Shown here piece by piece: positions 1 to 10,945 of a stretch of 64,000 bases of DNA (within the stretch, counting starts at the first letter, position 1; every line of letters begins with the position of its first letter). The position numbers and the translations under genes were made by a program. Under the pieces are notes generated by a model. That model ran no database searches, had not been told where the DNA came from, and saw only the letters and a program-made list of their open reading frames with translations. The DNA comes from Clavulina sp. PMI_390 (lineage: Eukaryota > Basidiomycota > Agaricomycetes > Cantharellales > Hydnaceae): NCBI GenBank assembly GCA_015039315.1, contig WIDE01000012.1:191731-255730 (forward strand), read 5' to 3'.

Positions 1-2322
1 GATACAGTATCTGGGTCTGGGATACCTTCACATTCTGCTTCTAGAGCCATGTCTGTTGTCTCTCAAACACTCCGACTGTATGCGACCCTTGGGAAGTATG
101 GGCTCTATTGCCATGTCGCTGCCGCGACTGGGGAAGCTTTTACAGCACTCACCAGGTTCCTAAGGAGAACTGCAGAGGATACGGATGCGCTCAGCACCCC
201 TTTCGTCGCTCTGCAACGGTCATGGCTTGTGTTAGTGGAGACGTGGTTCATCTGTGCGCAGGATCCCCACAAAACGACGCCCCCGCACGATATCCGATGG
301 AGTCAAGTCACCGCATGGGATTGGATTGAAGATATTCTGTCACTATATCGTCCGTGGCAAAGCCGCGGCCCTGACTCGTCAACCAATGCGGTCATTGATG
401 TCACAACCTCCTCACTGGCATGTTCATATTGGAACGCGCTTGCGGCCTTCCTCGAGGGCTCAAGCGTCAATGGTATCCGTTATGGTGAGGATGAGAAGAA
501 GCAGGTCGCCGAGATCGTTTCGCCTGGATTCTTGGATGGTTTGGAGAAAAACATTCTCGACTCTGCTTTAGCGAGCTTGGAGCCGCTGCAGGATCTTGCA
601 GCCGACCCGAAGGCCAATTACTATGAGCTTTTCATGTCAATTAGGGTTGTTCAGGCTGCGCTACGCCTCCTGTTGGCACTATTGCCAGACTCTCGCGTGT
701 CAGCTGACGTGGCTTCGGATATTTCACTTCCTAAACTTCCCGAGATGCCGCTACGGAAGATTCATGACTTCTCACTGGCCCTTACTGCGGCTTCGTGCTG
801 GAAGAGGGTATCAGACATCGCCCCATATGCCTATTCCATTGTGTTCCTCCGCCCGTTCACCTCCGTTCTGGCCCTTCAGCTCAGGCTTGTGCACGCTTTC
901 AAGCTAGGGACACCAATCGACTGGGTGAAGGACGCTTTTGCTGTGCTCCACCGACTTATCCCGGGTGACGAAGATGTTGCGAGCTGGATTATCACCACGA
1001 TCATTTCCACTACGGCACCTGGCACGGAGATGATGGAGTCTCTGCGATGGAACATCCCCAAAGAGGTATGGGATCGAGGAGGGATGGCTCCAGTCCAACC
1101 TCTATTGTCCGTATCGATTCTACCCAAGCCAGAGCGAGTCATCGATCCGGATGCTGATCCTGACGATGAGGAATCTCTTCACCCCACATCTTTGACCCCC
1201 TCCGTTCTCACTCCACGCGCTATTGCCTCGAATACACGCGTCACATATCCATCGACTACGGCTATTGTTAAACAGGATGGAGCGTTCGGGCTACCTCTAA
1301 CGGCTGATTGGGCGTTTGCACCGATTGACGTGCTACGTCGAGCCAGCAGTTCTGGCGCGTTTTACTCTCCAGTGCCTATTGCAGAGGGCGGCGGTTCCAC
1401 CGAGGTCGTCGAGCTTTCGGAACTCGATGTTGTACGAGCCACTCTCCTTTTCATTGGCCTTGCAAGCAAGTACTCCCCTGCTCCCTTCCTTCCTTCACAT
1501 GCACATGTCGTCTTCGGTTGTATGCGGGTATTCATGCTAGAAGAAGGTGTTAAAGATGCAGACTCTTCCGGCGAGATCTTCAGAGACACTTTTGTCGGCA
1601 ACGCCATGCTTGCTCTGATCACTGGTGCAAAATCTCAACAAATCTCCTCCGAAACCTCCCCAGCACCCTCCATCGACGAAGCGTCTTCCAGGATCCTCGG
1701 AAAAAGCACTCCGTTCTATCAATTCTACACAGAATTTGTGGAGTTGTACGGCGCCATATCGTATGGCGATCCTCTCTTTGCTGCACTGCTGCTGCCACCG
1801 CTTGCGATGTCATATCCCTTCGACTATCGCAAACTGTTGTGGACCGATTGTGCGGATACGGTACGAAACGTCCGGACGGAAGTAACGCACCCAGTAATCC
1901 TCGATCCCGAGTCGTTCTTGTGGCCTATTGAGACGGAGCCCCAGTTGCTGGACGCTTATCTGAGCGCTTTGGCTAGGACACCAGGTGGTCTACACGGTCT
2001 CAGGAGGGAAATTGCAGTACATCATGTCGCGCATAACCTTTGGGATGACCTTCGAGCAAGGGAAGAGCCAGAGAGTGCATCATCGCGACCGGTCCCTCCT
2101 AGTAGTCCAACGATGAGCCGGGCATGGGCTCAGCGTATATCATTATTGATGTCGGGCCCTCATGACATCGTTAGAGCCGTTGTTCTCTACAATCGTCGTT
2201 CTGGGGCTCCGGCTGGTGTGTCCACCCTTCCGGGCGGCATTCGGGCTCGTCGAATGGACTGCGTGGCCACCAGAGCCAGTGAAAGTGTGAAAGAGAGGTT
2301 GGTCGCTCTCCTCAGCTCGTGA
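1..2322 (+). CDS. RPAP1/Rba50-like RNA polymerase II-associated protein, C-terminal part (5' truncated)
   Basis: The reading frame is open from the first base of the window; the ATG at 49 is internal, so the gene begins upstream. The roughly 770 residues visible are mostly helical and repeat-like, without introns, ending at TGA 2320-2322. A stretch around residues 565-605 (from the ATG at 49) reads FYQFYTEFVELYGAISYGD, then LLLPPLAMSYPFDYRKLLW. This matches the conserved C-terminal block of RPAP1 (human SFYELYQSLLEHFEAVSFGD...). RPAP1/Rba50 works in the cytoplasm in assembly and nuclear import of RNA polymerase II. The RPAP1 N-terminal motifs should lie left of the window. The family call rests on my recognition of the C-terminal block and is not database-checked. 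The next gene is convergent, 338 bp away. Confidence 0.8.
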   Translation, partial: DTVSGSGIPSHSASRAMSVVSQTLRLYATLGKYGLYCHVAAATGEAFTALTRFLRRTAEDTDALSTPFVALQRSWLVLVETWFICAQDPHKTTPPHDIRWSQVTAWDWIEDILSLYRPWQSRGPDSSTNAVIDVTTSSLACSYWNALAAFLEGSSVNGIRYGEDEKKQVAEIVSPGFLDGLEKNILDSALASLEPLQDLAADPKANYYELFMSIRVVQAALRLLLALLPDSRVSADVASDISLPKLPEMPLRKIHDFSLALTAASCWKRVSDIAPYAYSIVFLRPFTSVLALQLRLVHAFKLGTPIDWVKDAFAVLHRLIPGDEDVASWIITTIISTTAPGTEMMESLRWNIPKEVWDRGGMAPVQPLLSVSILPKPERVIDPDADPDDEESLHPTSLTPSVLTPRAIASNTRVTYPSTTAIVKQDGAFGLPLTADWAFAPIDVLRRASSSGAFYSPVPIAEGGGSTEVVELSELDVVRATLLFIGLASKYSPAPFLPSHAHVVFGCMRVFMLEEGVKDADSSGEIFRDTFVGNAMLALITGAKSQQISSETSPAPSIDEASSRILGKSTPFYQFYTEFVELYGAISYGDPLFAALLLPPLAMSYPFDYRKLLWTDCADTVRNVRTEVTHPVILDPESFLWPIETEPQLLDAYLSALARTPGGLHGLRREIAVHHVAHNLWDDLRAREEPESASSRPVPPSSPTMSRAWAQRISLLMSGPHDIVRAVVLYNRRSGAPAGVSTLPGGIRARRMDCVATRASESVKERLVALLSS

Positions 2323-2659
2323 TAGTGGATAGGGACGTCATGAGGTGGAGATGATTGTATCCCACTTCATCTCAATATGTTCTGTGTGGAATTTGAAGAC
2401 CGATGCAACGCCGCTTCCGGCCACACCAAATAGTTTCGCCTATCTTATTTATATATCAGCCCCTAATTCGGATAGCTCTGGACAATACAAGACAGAGATT
2501 ACTCTCAAAACTATGATCAGGACCTCACTCATTCAGATGATAATCTTGGTACTCGCTCAACATAGTGAAATTGACAGATGGATACAAGGCTCACATATTT
2601 TTTTCTTAATAAAGATTGCAGTATATCACGATAATATCGCCAATAAAGTTGAAGAGAGG
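2323..2659. other. Convergent 3' flank, no gene seen
   Basis: AT-rich stretch between the RPAP1-like gene and the first tandem paralogue, with both genes pointing inward. A T-run followed by AATAAA near 2598-2612 could serve 3' end formation of the plus-strand gene. Open frames here are not supported by codon pattern or homology. Confidence 0.5.
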
Positions 2660-3444
2660 TCATGGTCCGTCAGGCGCTCTAGGGCATCCACACCCCACCT
2701 TGAGAGCATCTTCACAATGTCCATTACAGACACACCAGCAGCACACCAACGAAAATGTAGAGTATATGAAAGTATAAATTGCAACGCCGAAATGGGCACA
2801 TGCCCCCAGCTGTGGCCGTGGTTTTCCCCAGTCCTTACGCCACTGGTCAAACTCCACGGCTTGGGTGAACCACCCCTCTGCACGAGGCGCCAGCGTGGGC
2901 GCTGGCTGGGTAGTCACTGGTAGAGATTGCCTTGCAGGAGCAGGTGTGGGAGCAGCCATCGTCGGTGGCGTGTTCGTAGTCTGAACGGACGTTCCGGATG
3001 AGCTGGCCAGAGCGATTGGTTCATGGAACACAAGGAGGAACGGGTGTTCTATATCGCTGCCAATCGGGGCTGACGTGGCCCCAATGATCTCTAAAACCTC
3101 TTTGGGCTTGGCCGGAGCTACTCTTCCGGGAAGATATATGGTAGCTTTCTTTGCAGCATTGCCTGAAATACCTTCTGCAGCGCAGATGGCATCTCGAAGA
3201 ATTGCAATTGTGAATGGTGGTGCGATGCGATCAATGTGGATGGAGCCAACAGTTGGGTCATCTGAATCCACACCATGGCGCGAAATAAGCCGCGGTTGGG
3301 TTGGGTCTTCATTATATAGACGATAGAACACTTCAAGACATCCTTGATTCGCTACTGTACAACTCATCAGCAGCTTGAGCACTCACAATGAGTGACGCGC
3401 GTAGGCGTGTCCACAGCAGCGTACTGAGGCGGCTTGTCTGCCAT
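2660..3444 (-). CDS. Tandem-family protein 1 (MADKPPQY family, Cys-rich tail)
   Basis: Two exons: 3387-3444 (19 codons plus one base) and 2660-3330, joined over a 56-nt GTGAGT...GAAG intron; 242 residues. The start is set by MADKPPQYAAV, which recurs in all four neighbouring copies with the same donor position. The order is a short polar N-terminus; a conserved middle domain (FYRLYNEDPTQPRL, then DDPTVGSIHIDRI, PPFTIA, ICAAEGISGNAAKKATIYLPG); a Pro/Ala/Thr-rich linker; WFTQAVEF; and a hydrophobic Cys-rich tail (FSLVCCWCVCNGHCEDALK, GCGCP). The middle pattern resembles a domain common in uncharacterised Agaricomycete proteins. The tail could anchor in a membrane or bind metal (inference). No signal peptide is visible. 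Compared with the other copies it lacks the final Cys-containing residues and is the most divergent at the tail. Function unknown. Confidence 0.72.
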
Positions 3445-4377
3445 ATTGCGCTGACTGGAACTGGACACAAATGATTGGTGTGCTGAAGGGGCTAGGGCGC
3501 TCAGGGGACGAGGCGTGAACTTAGGTTGCGCAGCGCCAATAACCTCGTGCTCAAGGCATGGGAAGGCGATGATGATGCCCCAATATTGGTTATTGCCGAA
3601 CTTTGACAGCCAAGAGGATGTTATTTGATATTCCGAGGAAGGGCCGTTATATGAGATGCGAAGGCAGTCCCAAATTTTATCGACGCGTAGCGAAAACATA
3701 GAGGTTAGGAGGAGCACTGCAGTCGCACCAGAAAATTTGCGATTTCCAAGCTGATTGCCGTAAGTGCTTTCGAGTGAAGGGCAGCACTGAATAAGATCAA
3801 CGCTTCATGCGCTACCCAACGGAAAGGAATACCAATACTCTTAGTGCTCGAGATTCCCCCTCCTAGCTCATTGTCAAAGGAACCCTCCTGGGCCATGAAG
3901 GCGAACAGTTCGGAGCCGAGGATCAGTATGTGCGTATTTGGCCTTCTCGACATCTGAGTAGGAGCCTTGGCCTTCGACATCGCTTCATGCACATATCATT
4001 GTGAGACCGGGAAATTTATGTCACTCACTGTCTCCAAGCTCTTCATTGTGAAACTAAATCTGTGACATGCTGGTGGGTAGTCTGTACCATTTTCCACATT
4101 GCACAACCACTTTTCTTTGCAGGGCCTTGAGACTAACACAACAACAATCCTAGCTGTACCGAGGGGAACCTACTAGCTTTATGTTGTAAAAAATATCCCT
4201 AAACTGAATAACCTTGAATAACGCGATGCGAAATGATTTATTCTCAAAATGAGCACGTTTAGTACTCAAAATGACGGACCTCGACACTTTTTCGATACAT
4301 CCGGACTGGATCATGGATGTATTGCTGTGAAGCTCTTATATAACTGTACATGGTGGATACGATACACAACCAATATC
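3445..4377. other. Upstream DNA of copy 1 / 3' flank of copy 2, part of duplicated unit
   Basis: No gene seen. It carries short blocks that recur upstream of the other copies: TTTGACAG (3602-3609) and ATGCGAAGGCAGTCC (3656-3670), plus a looser match near 3924-3945 (GTATGTGCGTATTTGGCC-like). The tandem duplication therefore included promoter sequence. Confidence 0.55.
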
Positions 4378-5161
4378 TCAACACGTAGCAACACAATTGG
4401 GGATCGGGCATCCGCACCCCTGCTTGAGACTCTTTTCACAATGCCCTCCAAAAATAAAACAAAGGCATGAGAGCCAGCAAACAGAGTAAGCGCATGAGTA
4501 GGCGCCGACAGCAATGTGGTCACATGCGTCTAGCTCTGGCTCTGGTGGCTTTGGGTAGGCAACTGGGTTATACTCCACGCCTTTAGTGAACCACCCATCC
4601 ACACGGGGCGCACGTGTTGGTCTTGGCTGTGTAGCAACGGGGGCTGATGTTGTAGTCGAATTGGTAACTGCTGCTGGAATATGCGCCCCCTGAACGGGTG
4701 TCCCAGATGAACCGGCAACAGGGATTGGTTCATGGAAGACAACGAGGAAGGGGCGTGATCTGTCGCTGCTAATAGGGACGGAGGCTGATCCAATAATCTC
4801 CACTACTTCCTTTGGTTTCGCTGGCGTGGTTTTTCCAGGAAAGTAGAGGGTAGCTTTCTTCACAGCGTTCCCTGAGATACCTTCTGCGGCACAGATGGCA
4901 TCTCGTAGAACGGCGACGGTAAATGGGGGTGGGATACGGTTAATGTGGATAGATCCCACGGCTGGGTCATCTGGATCGGCTCCATGATGCGAAACTATTT
5001 GTGGTTGGGTCGGATCTTCATTATATAGACGGTAGAACACTTGGGACTGGATCAGCTACGATTTCGAGAGCCCACACGAAGTCTTAGCGATTCAGACACT
5101 CACAGTGAGTAACTGGCTCAAAAGCGCTTATAGTAGTATACTGTGGGGGTTTTTCTGCCAT
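4378..5161 (-). CDS. Tandem-family protein 2 (MAEKPPQY family)
   Basis: Two exons: 5104-5161 and 4378-5039, with a 64-nt intron (GTGAGT at 5098-5103, CAAG acceptor); 239 residues. It starts MAEKPPQYTT. The middle domain has FYRLYNEDPTQPQI, DDPAVGSIHINRI, PPFTVAVLRDAICAAEGI and KKATLYFPGK. A Pro/Thr-rich linker, GWFTKGVEY and the Cys-rich tail (HIAVGAYSCAYSVCWLSCLC, GGHCEKSLKQGCGCP) follow. The reading frame is intact, and intron phase and position are the same as in the other three copies. The tail has about 20 uncharged residues before the Cys cluster, enough for one membrane segment. No known enzymatic motif is visible; function unknown. Confidence 0.74.
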
Positions 5162-6111
5162 TCCGTGCGTGATAAGACAGAAAATAGGCAAGTGTTTGTT
5201 AAGGGAGTGGGGGCAGAATCAAGTCTTCATAGGGTGTTCACATGATTTATATCACAAAGAATAGGCTCATGCAGAAGGCGTGCTGTATGCGAAAGCGGTG
5301 ACGAAACGCGCTCCGCTAGCCTTGGCTATGCTAAAGTTTGACAGGTAAGGATCACACGGTGTATTCTATGTGAAATGTTGGAGGACAACCTAGCTTAGAA
5401 AATGCGAAGGCAGTCCCGAAGCCCCATTTCGGGCAGAAAAGGGAGCGCTGCAAGTCACCGGAAGGTGCGAAAATCTCGAGCTGCCTGATCAGCTCCATCG
5501 TTTCCATCACAGCACAGCACTAGGGTCTAAGTAGATCCCGCTTGTCGCCTATTTTAAACATGGGGAGGGCTTATTCGCCTATCTTTGGTACCTAACTATC
5601 TTACGTCTTGTCAGTCGCATACTTTACGAAGGCTGTGAGAAGGCTCGCAGGCGAGGTTTGAGTATGTGCGTGTGGCCTCCTCCCAGATATCTAACCGGAA
5701 TAGATACTGAGAACCCTGGCCGCTTACATTGTCTCACAATAGATGGCCCGGTACAAATCGTCGCGATATTGGGAAGTTTAGGCTGCTCTATTCTTCTCAG
5801 CCTCGTTGTCCTGGATGTAGATTCAGACATGGCCAAGAGATAATTGTTTCCTACGTGCAACAACCTTTTGCGCAGAATCTGGAGACGACTATTGTGTCGC
5901 TGCCAGCTGCTCTGGATAGCGGCCAACATTTTATATTCCAAAAGTATCCGTATCCCGGGGATCAAGAATAAAGCCCAGGCTAAGTATTACAACATCACCC
6001 AGTACTCAAATTGAGGGATTATGCAATTCCTCGAAACATTCAGGCTAGAAAGCAGGCGCATTGTTGTTTCGGGGTCATGATAACCATAAATGCACGATAC
6101 TCTACCAGGAT
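5162..6111. other. Duplicated upstream DNA of copy 2, no gene seen
   Basis: Holds TTTGACAG (5337-5344) and ATGCGAAGGCAGTCC (5402-5416) in the same order as upstream of copy 1. A further match to the other units lies around 5628-5680. Short open frames at 5624-6262 overlap each other on both strands and show no recognisable product. Confidence 0.5.
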
Positions 6112-6906
6112 TCAACAGCAACCATCCACACACCCAGGCACTGGGCAGCCGCACCCTGTCTTGAGAGCCTGTTCGCAATGCCCTCCACAAATACAACAAA
6201 GGCACGAGCCCCAGAGTGCATAATAAAGGCAGAGGTATGTGGCCACCGCAATGTGACCACATGGCCCCAGCTCCGGCCGTGTTTTACTCCCATAACTACA
6301 TGAGTCATACTCCACGGCTTGGGTGAACCACCCGTCTGCACGGGGCGCGGGTGTTGGTGCTGGCTGTGTGGTAACTGGGGGGTATGCGTCTAAAGGAGCT
6401 GGAGCTGTTGGCTGAGAGGCGCTTTGAAACCCTTGAGCGGATGTCTCAGGCGCAACAACCCCAGGCACCGGTCCATGGAAAACGACCAGGAAAGGGCGCC
6501 CTCGATCGCTGCCAATCGGGGCGACGGCCGTGCCAATTATCTCTAGCACTTCCTTCAGCTTTGCCGGGGATTTTTTCCCAGGAAGATAGATGGTGGCTTT
6601 CTTCGCGGTGTCTCTAGTGATACCTTCCGCGGTACAGATGGCATCGAGCAAAACTGCGATAGTAAATGGGGGAGGAATACGGTCGATGTGAATGGAGCCC
6701 AAAGTCGGGTCGCATGAATTCACCCCATGACGCGAAACGAGCCGCGGCTGTGTTGAATCCTCGTTATAGAGACGATAAAATACTTTTGAGGCCAGGAAAA
6801 TCAGCCATGGCTTCACCTGGTATCCTACGAGATATCATAGACACTCACGATGAGTAGTAAGCTCCTCGTTGCTCATACCAGGATATTGAGGAGGTTTTTC
6901 CGCCAT
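6112..6906 (-). CDS. Tandem-family protein 3 (MAEKPPQY family)
   Basis: Exons 6849-6906 and 6112-6782, intron 66 nt (GTGAGT 6843-6848, AAAAG acceptor); 242 residues. It starts MAEKPPQYPGMSNEE. The middle domain has FYRLYNEDSTQPRL, PTLGSIHIDRI, PPFTIAVLLDAICTAEGI and KKATIYLPGKK. A linker rich in Pro, Ala and Thr, GWFTQAVEYD and the tail (HIAVATYLCLYYALWGSCLC, GGHCEQALKTGCGCP, then CVDGCC) follow. The split codon gives Leu in every copy although the bases differ (C+TA here, T+TG in copies 1 and 2), which supports the splice model. Intact frame; function unknown. Confidence 0.74.
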
Positions 6907-7675
6907 TGCGCGCGGAATGGGAATGAACGAAGGATGTGGGGAGTTGGGGGGACAATTCAATCTCAACAAATCCGGCGCTCAGATAGGCGATATAGCGGCG
7001 CAAGGCCTCGCGGAGAGGGCATGCTGTCCAAAAGGCGATGATGATACGCGCGTTGCTGATATTGGTTATGCAGAACTTTGACAGGCAAAGGGACTGCGGG
7101 AGCACATCTTATTCAAACATTCAACGATCATTCAGTTGTGAATTAAGTCCTTTTCACTCCTTAGAGCAGTAAATCAAGCACCAGTGCCAAAGAAAGCACG
7201 GAAGTCACAAGTTTTTGGTAGGCTTCATTCTATTTTGAGCGCAGCATTGTACTGGATGATCGCTTATGAGCGATCTGATTCTGGGAGGTGAAAGTTCTCC
7301 CATGCTTAAAGGCCTCCCCTCTAGCAGAAGCGCCCTCTTCAGAGCTACGAAGGAAAACTCATCATCGTTTGCACCAGAGGTATGAGTTGGTGGGTTTTTG
7401 GCCCTTGAAAGACTCTGACCCTTGGCGAGAATCAAGAGCATACCCCCGGACTTGATTATCGCATTAGACGAGTTTGAGTGCTAACCGCTTTGATGGCGAG
7501 TTGACATCGGCTCCGATCTGATGAACTCCGGTAGATGTGACACTTTCCTCCAGGTAAGTGGATGTGGTGTGGCTGCTTGGCCTCGTAAACTGAGCCATAA
7601 GCAAGTCGGTTTCATTAAGATCGTGAATTGAATGTATGTACATGAATAATGGATGGGCAATATAGTAACACTGAC
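6907..7675. other. Duplicated upstream DNA of copy 3, no gene seen
   Basis: Contains AAAGGCGATGATGA near 7030 and TTTGACAG at 7077-7084, in the order seen upstream of copies 1 and 2. The ATGCGAAGGCAGTCC block is not preserved here. No coding region is supported. Confidence 0.5.
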
Positions 7676-8481
7676 TCAACAGTAAGTAGTCCAACTGGGT
7701 ATTGGGCAGCCGCATGCCGTCTTGAGAGCCTGTTCGCAATGTCCTCCACAGATAAAGCATAGGCATGGTATCCAAAATGTACCATATAGGCAGAGGTACC
7801 CAGCGACAGCAATGTGCCCACATGGCCCTATGTCAGGCGGCGATTGACCCCTCTGCTTGATGCTGTCAAACTCCACCGATTTAGTGAACCACCCGTCCAC
7901 ACGAGGAGGTGGTGTTGGTGTGGGCTGGGCAGTCACTGGTTGAGGCGGGCGGGTTGGAGCTGGGGTTGTGGTGGGTGCTGAGGATGGTCTATTGGCTGCC
8001 TGGGCCGACGTCCCAGATGGACCGGCAACAGGGACCGGCTCATGGAAGACAACGAGGAAGGGGTGCTGACTATCGCTACCAATAGGAGCGGAGGTTGTTC
8101 CAATGATTTCTACTACCTCCTTAGGCTTTGCTGGCGAAGCTCTTCCAGGGAGGTAGATGCTAGCTTTTTTGGCAGCATTTCCTGAGATACCTTCTGCAGC
8201 GCAGATAGCATCGCGTAAAACGGCGATGGTGAATGGTGGCGGGATGCGATCGATGTGGATGGAGCCCACAGTTGGGTCATCTGGATCAACACCGTGGCAC
8301 GAAACAAGGCGTGGCTGCAACGGGTCTTCGTTGTAAAGACGATAAAACACTTTCAAGAGGAAACGGATCAGATTTGTCTTCTAACAGAACACTAGGTCAG
8401 TTGAGAGCTCAAAGACTCACGGTGAGTAATGGGTTTGGGCGGCGAGTTCACAACGGCATATTGTGGTGGCTTATCTGCCAT
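7676..8481 (-). CDS. Tandem-family protein 4 (MADKPPQY family)
   Basis: Exons 8421-8481 (20 codons plus one base) and 7676-8349, intron 71 nt (GTGAGT 8415-8420); 244 residues. It starts MADKPPQYAVVNSPP and has one extra codon in exon 1. The middle domain is the closest to copy 1 (FYRLYNEDPLQPRL, DDPTVGSIHIDRI, ICAAEGISGNAAKKASIYLPG). The linker is an alternating Pro/Thr run of about 50 residues. GWFTKSVEFD precedes the tail (HIAVAGYLCLYGTFWIPCLC, GGHCEQALKTACGCP). The first copy transcribed toward the cluster from the right; the F-box gene A1 starts about 600 bp away on the other strand, so the two may share an intergenic promoter region. Confidence 0.74.
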
Positions 8482-9078
8482 AATGACACGGAATGGAGCT
8501 GAGCACAAGAGAGTTTGGGGGAAAGGTGAGGTCTTGATAATCCTAGCGCCAGTGCATTTTATAGAGCACTTAGACCCCTTGCGCCGAAGGCACGTTGCAC
8601 ACGAAGGCGATGACGAGGATCCAACGGTGGCTGTACGAGGTTGACTAGCAAGATAGTTCATGCTGTATACTAATTTTGATAGCCGAAGGGCCGGTGAAGA
8701 GGATGCGAGGGCAGTCCTAATGCTCTGTCTTATTGAAGTAGCGCGAGCACCGAAATCGGCACAAAACGAGGAAATACTCCCAGGTTGTAGATGAGTTCTC
8801 CTCTATTTTGCTCATTTGGAGCACAGCACCAGATAAGATTGCCGAGAGTGGCTTGCCAGAGCCAGCGTTACATCTTCCCATATCATTGGAAGAGATTCAC
8901 CCTATCTTTTCTTCCAGGGTGTGTTCTGCAAGGGCTGTGATGGCGAACGACCTTACAGGGTTCGGATCCGAGGTCTATGGACGCGTGTTTGGCCACGCTC
9001 CCAGCGAGATGCTTGCTCAGTTCTGATCTTGTGCCATATGACATTGCCAACGGTTCACACACTGTAAAGTTGGGATAA
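8482..9078. other. Divergent intergenic region, copy 4 to F-box gene A1
   Basis: Contains the ATGCGAGGGCAGTCC block (8702-8716) and other remnants of the tandem unit (for example near 8815-8840 and 8965-8995). No gene seen. It would hold the promoters of both flanking, divergent genes. Confidence 0.5.
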
Positions 9079-10945
9079 ATGCAGGAATCCATAGAATGGC
9101 CCGCATCCTTGCGAGATGAGGTTCAAGCTCTGGGCGAACGGCAAGAATATGAGCAAATGTGGAAGGTTGTGTTGAGGTGTGATTATATTTTCTCGGAACA
9201 TGAACGTATCTCGAGGCCAACTGTGCAATGATGATCTTAGCGTGTTCTTTCTCCCTGAGCACGGATTCCAGATTGCTCGCTACCATCCCTCCGATGGACC
9301 CCGCCAAAAACGACTTTGCGTTCGGGTGGCCGAGAACGACATAGTTCTTATGATCTTTTGGGATATTCCTCACTTTAATCGCCGCATACTTGAACATGAG
9401 CAAAATCAGACAAATGGGCTCAAAGAAGGTTTCACGCGTCGTGTGGTACCATGCCTTTGTACAATCGGGCTTGTTCTTGGCTTAGGGCAGCTGGTGATCC
9501 ATCCGCGTTCACTGCGAGCAACGTATGATAGCCCTCAAAACTGGCTCTATGAGGTCACTCAACAAGGAGGTCTATCTTTATTGTTTGACTGCGCTGTTCA
9601 GGTCAATGCCGTTATGGGCATGTTGTCCAAAAGTGTAGACGTGAATTGGAATGTTGCTTTCAGAGTGATTGAACAGCAGGCTAGCGGGAAAGAGCTTGGG
9701 AGTGTGAAATCTATTTCTTGGTCCCTGCTCTCAGGTACGCGTGAGGCGTATCCAAGGGTCAGTGGCGATGTAGAAGGCTCGTCATTGCGTCAGCACAAGG
9801 CGCACACTGAAGAAGATGATAAGGTGGACTTTCTTATGTATCCTTGTTTTCCAATCAGTTGTGCTAATGTATATTGCCTTCAAACCTAGACCGCCTCGTT
9901 CCCAAAGCTCTTTCCACTAGATTTGATGGCCATGTTCATGGAGTATCTGAGCCTCGACGAGCTCAAAGGATTCTCCCTTGTCAACTCCACCGCAAACAGA
10001 CTGGCCCAGCGTCGCATCTGGACCGCCTTCACTATGACGTGGGACGAGAACGAACCCGAGTCCCATCTTGACCAGCAATTAAACGCCCTTCTGATTGATC
10101 CTGCTCGAACTGGATTCATCAAAACCCTCTCTATATATTCTGGATGGAGCTGGACTACAGAACGCCTAGAGCAGTTTCGAATAATCCTCCAACTACTCCC
10201 TAACCTGGAACGCCTTAGCCTCAATCAGCTTCCGCCCAACATACTCCGAGTTCGTACAGTTGGTAACGAATTTGGGCCTCTGCTGCGTCTCATCAACGAA
10301 ATTCAACCACCGTTCAAGCTGGAACATTTCAAGCTCGTCGAAGAGTTTCGCAGGCCTACTCCCCTCTTCGAGTTCCTCTCCGCCCAACCATCTATCAAGA
10401 CTCTTGAAGGCTGCATCTTGCGATTTGCTCTGAAAAATGGCATTCCGTCCAACATGCTACCTCACCTCGAAACCCTGTACGTGTATGGCATCCATGGTGG
10501 CGTGTGGGGCAAGGGCCGAAAGATTCGTCGCCTTATACTATCCATTCCAGACTCGATGCAGTCAAGGGGCTCCGAGGAGATTCTTGGAAGAGTCTTGAAC
10601 GATATTGGGCCAAGCGCGAAGCACTTGGAAAGTGTCACCTTTGGCGCAGGCTCATACGTTTGGTCCAATGGATTGACAAGCCTCAAGAGCATGCAATATC
10701 TTCGAACGCTGTGCCTTGAAGAGTACTCGCTGTCCATCATGCTTGAGCCTTACTCACCGGCAGGTAGGGTCATCTCTGGGCTCTCGTTCCTGCAAGAGCT
10801 CGAATTTGGGAAGATGGTACGATCATATCCATGGTGTAGTGAGGCGGAGGAAGAGCTACGCTGTCTTAGTGAGTTGCCCATAGGCATTCGTCGAGTGGTC
10901 GTAAATGCAGCATCAAGGGTTTGGCTTCGCGATAGCACCCAGTAA
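9079..10945 (+). CDS. F-box protein with novel N-terminal domain (family member A1)
   Basis: Three exons: 9079-9176, 9241-9823 and 9890-10945 (intron phases 2 and 0); 578 residues. Exon 1 encodes 32 residues ending RQEYEQMWKVVL. Exon 2 begins with S-VFFLPEHGFQIARY, then NDIVLMIFWDIPHF and a domain ending near PQNWLYEVTQQGG. A polar linker closes exon 2. Exon 3 opens with FPLDLMAMFMEYLSLDELKG, FSLVNSTANRLAQRRIW, an F-box pattern (about residues 232-270). The C-terminus has Leu-spaced segments (LLPNLERLSLNQLP, LETLYVYGIHGG) typical of degenerate leucine-rich repeats. Exon lengths match A2 almost exactly. The frame could instead splice at CA|GTAAGC (10942) to a mini-exon ending at 11039, since the stop overlaps this donor. 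Role as an SCF adaptor is inference. Confidence 0.75.

Larger units (their letters stand above)
2660..8720 (-). repeat. Four-unit tandem gene duplication, about 1.6-1.75 kb period
   Basis: Start codons of the four copies lie at 3444, 5161, 6906 and 8481, giving steps of 1717, 1745 and 1575 bp. Each unit includes the gene and several hundred bases of upstream DNA. The marker ATGCGARGGCAGTCC appears at 3656, 5402 and 8702, and TTTGACAG at 3602, 5337 and 7077. Coding regions are far better conserved than flanks, so the duplication is not recent and the reading frames have been kept. Confidence 0.7.

Noticed and set aside
2345..2923. Plus-strand frame of 192 codons at the RPAP1 3' end
   Set aside because: It overlaps antisense to the Cys-rich tail exon of tandem copy 1, which is supported by three paralogues.
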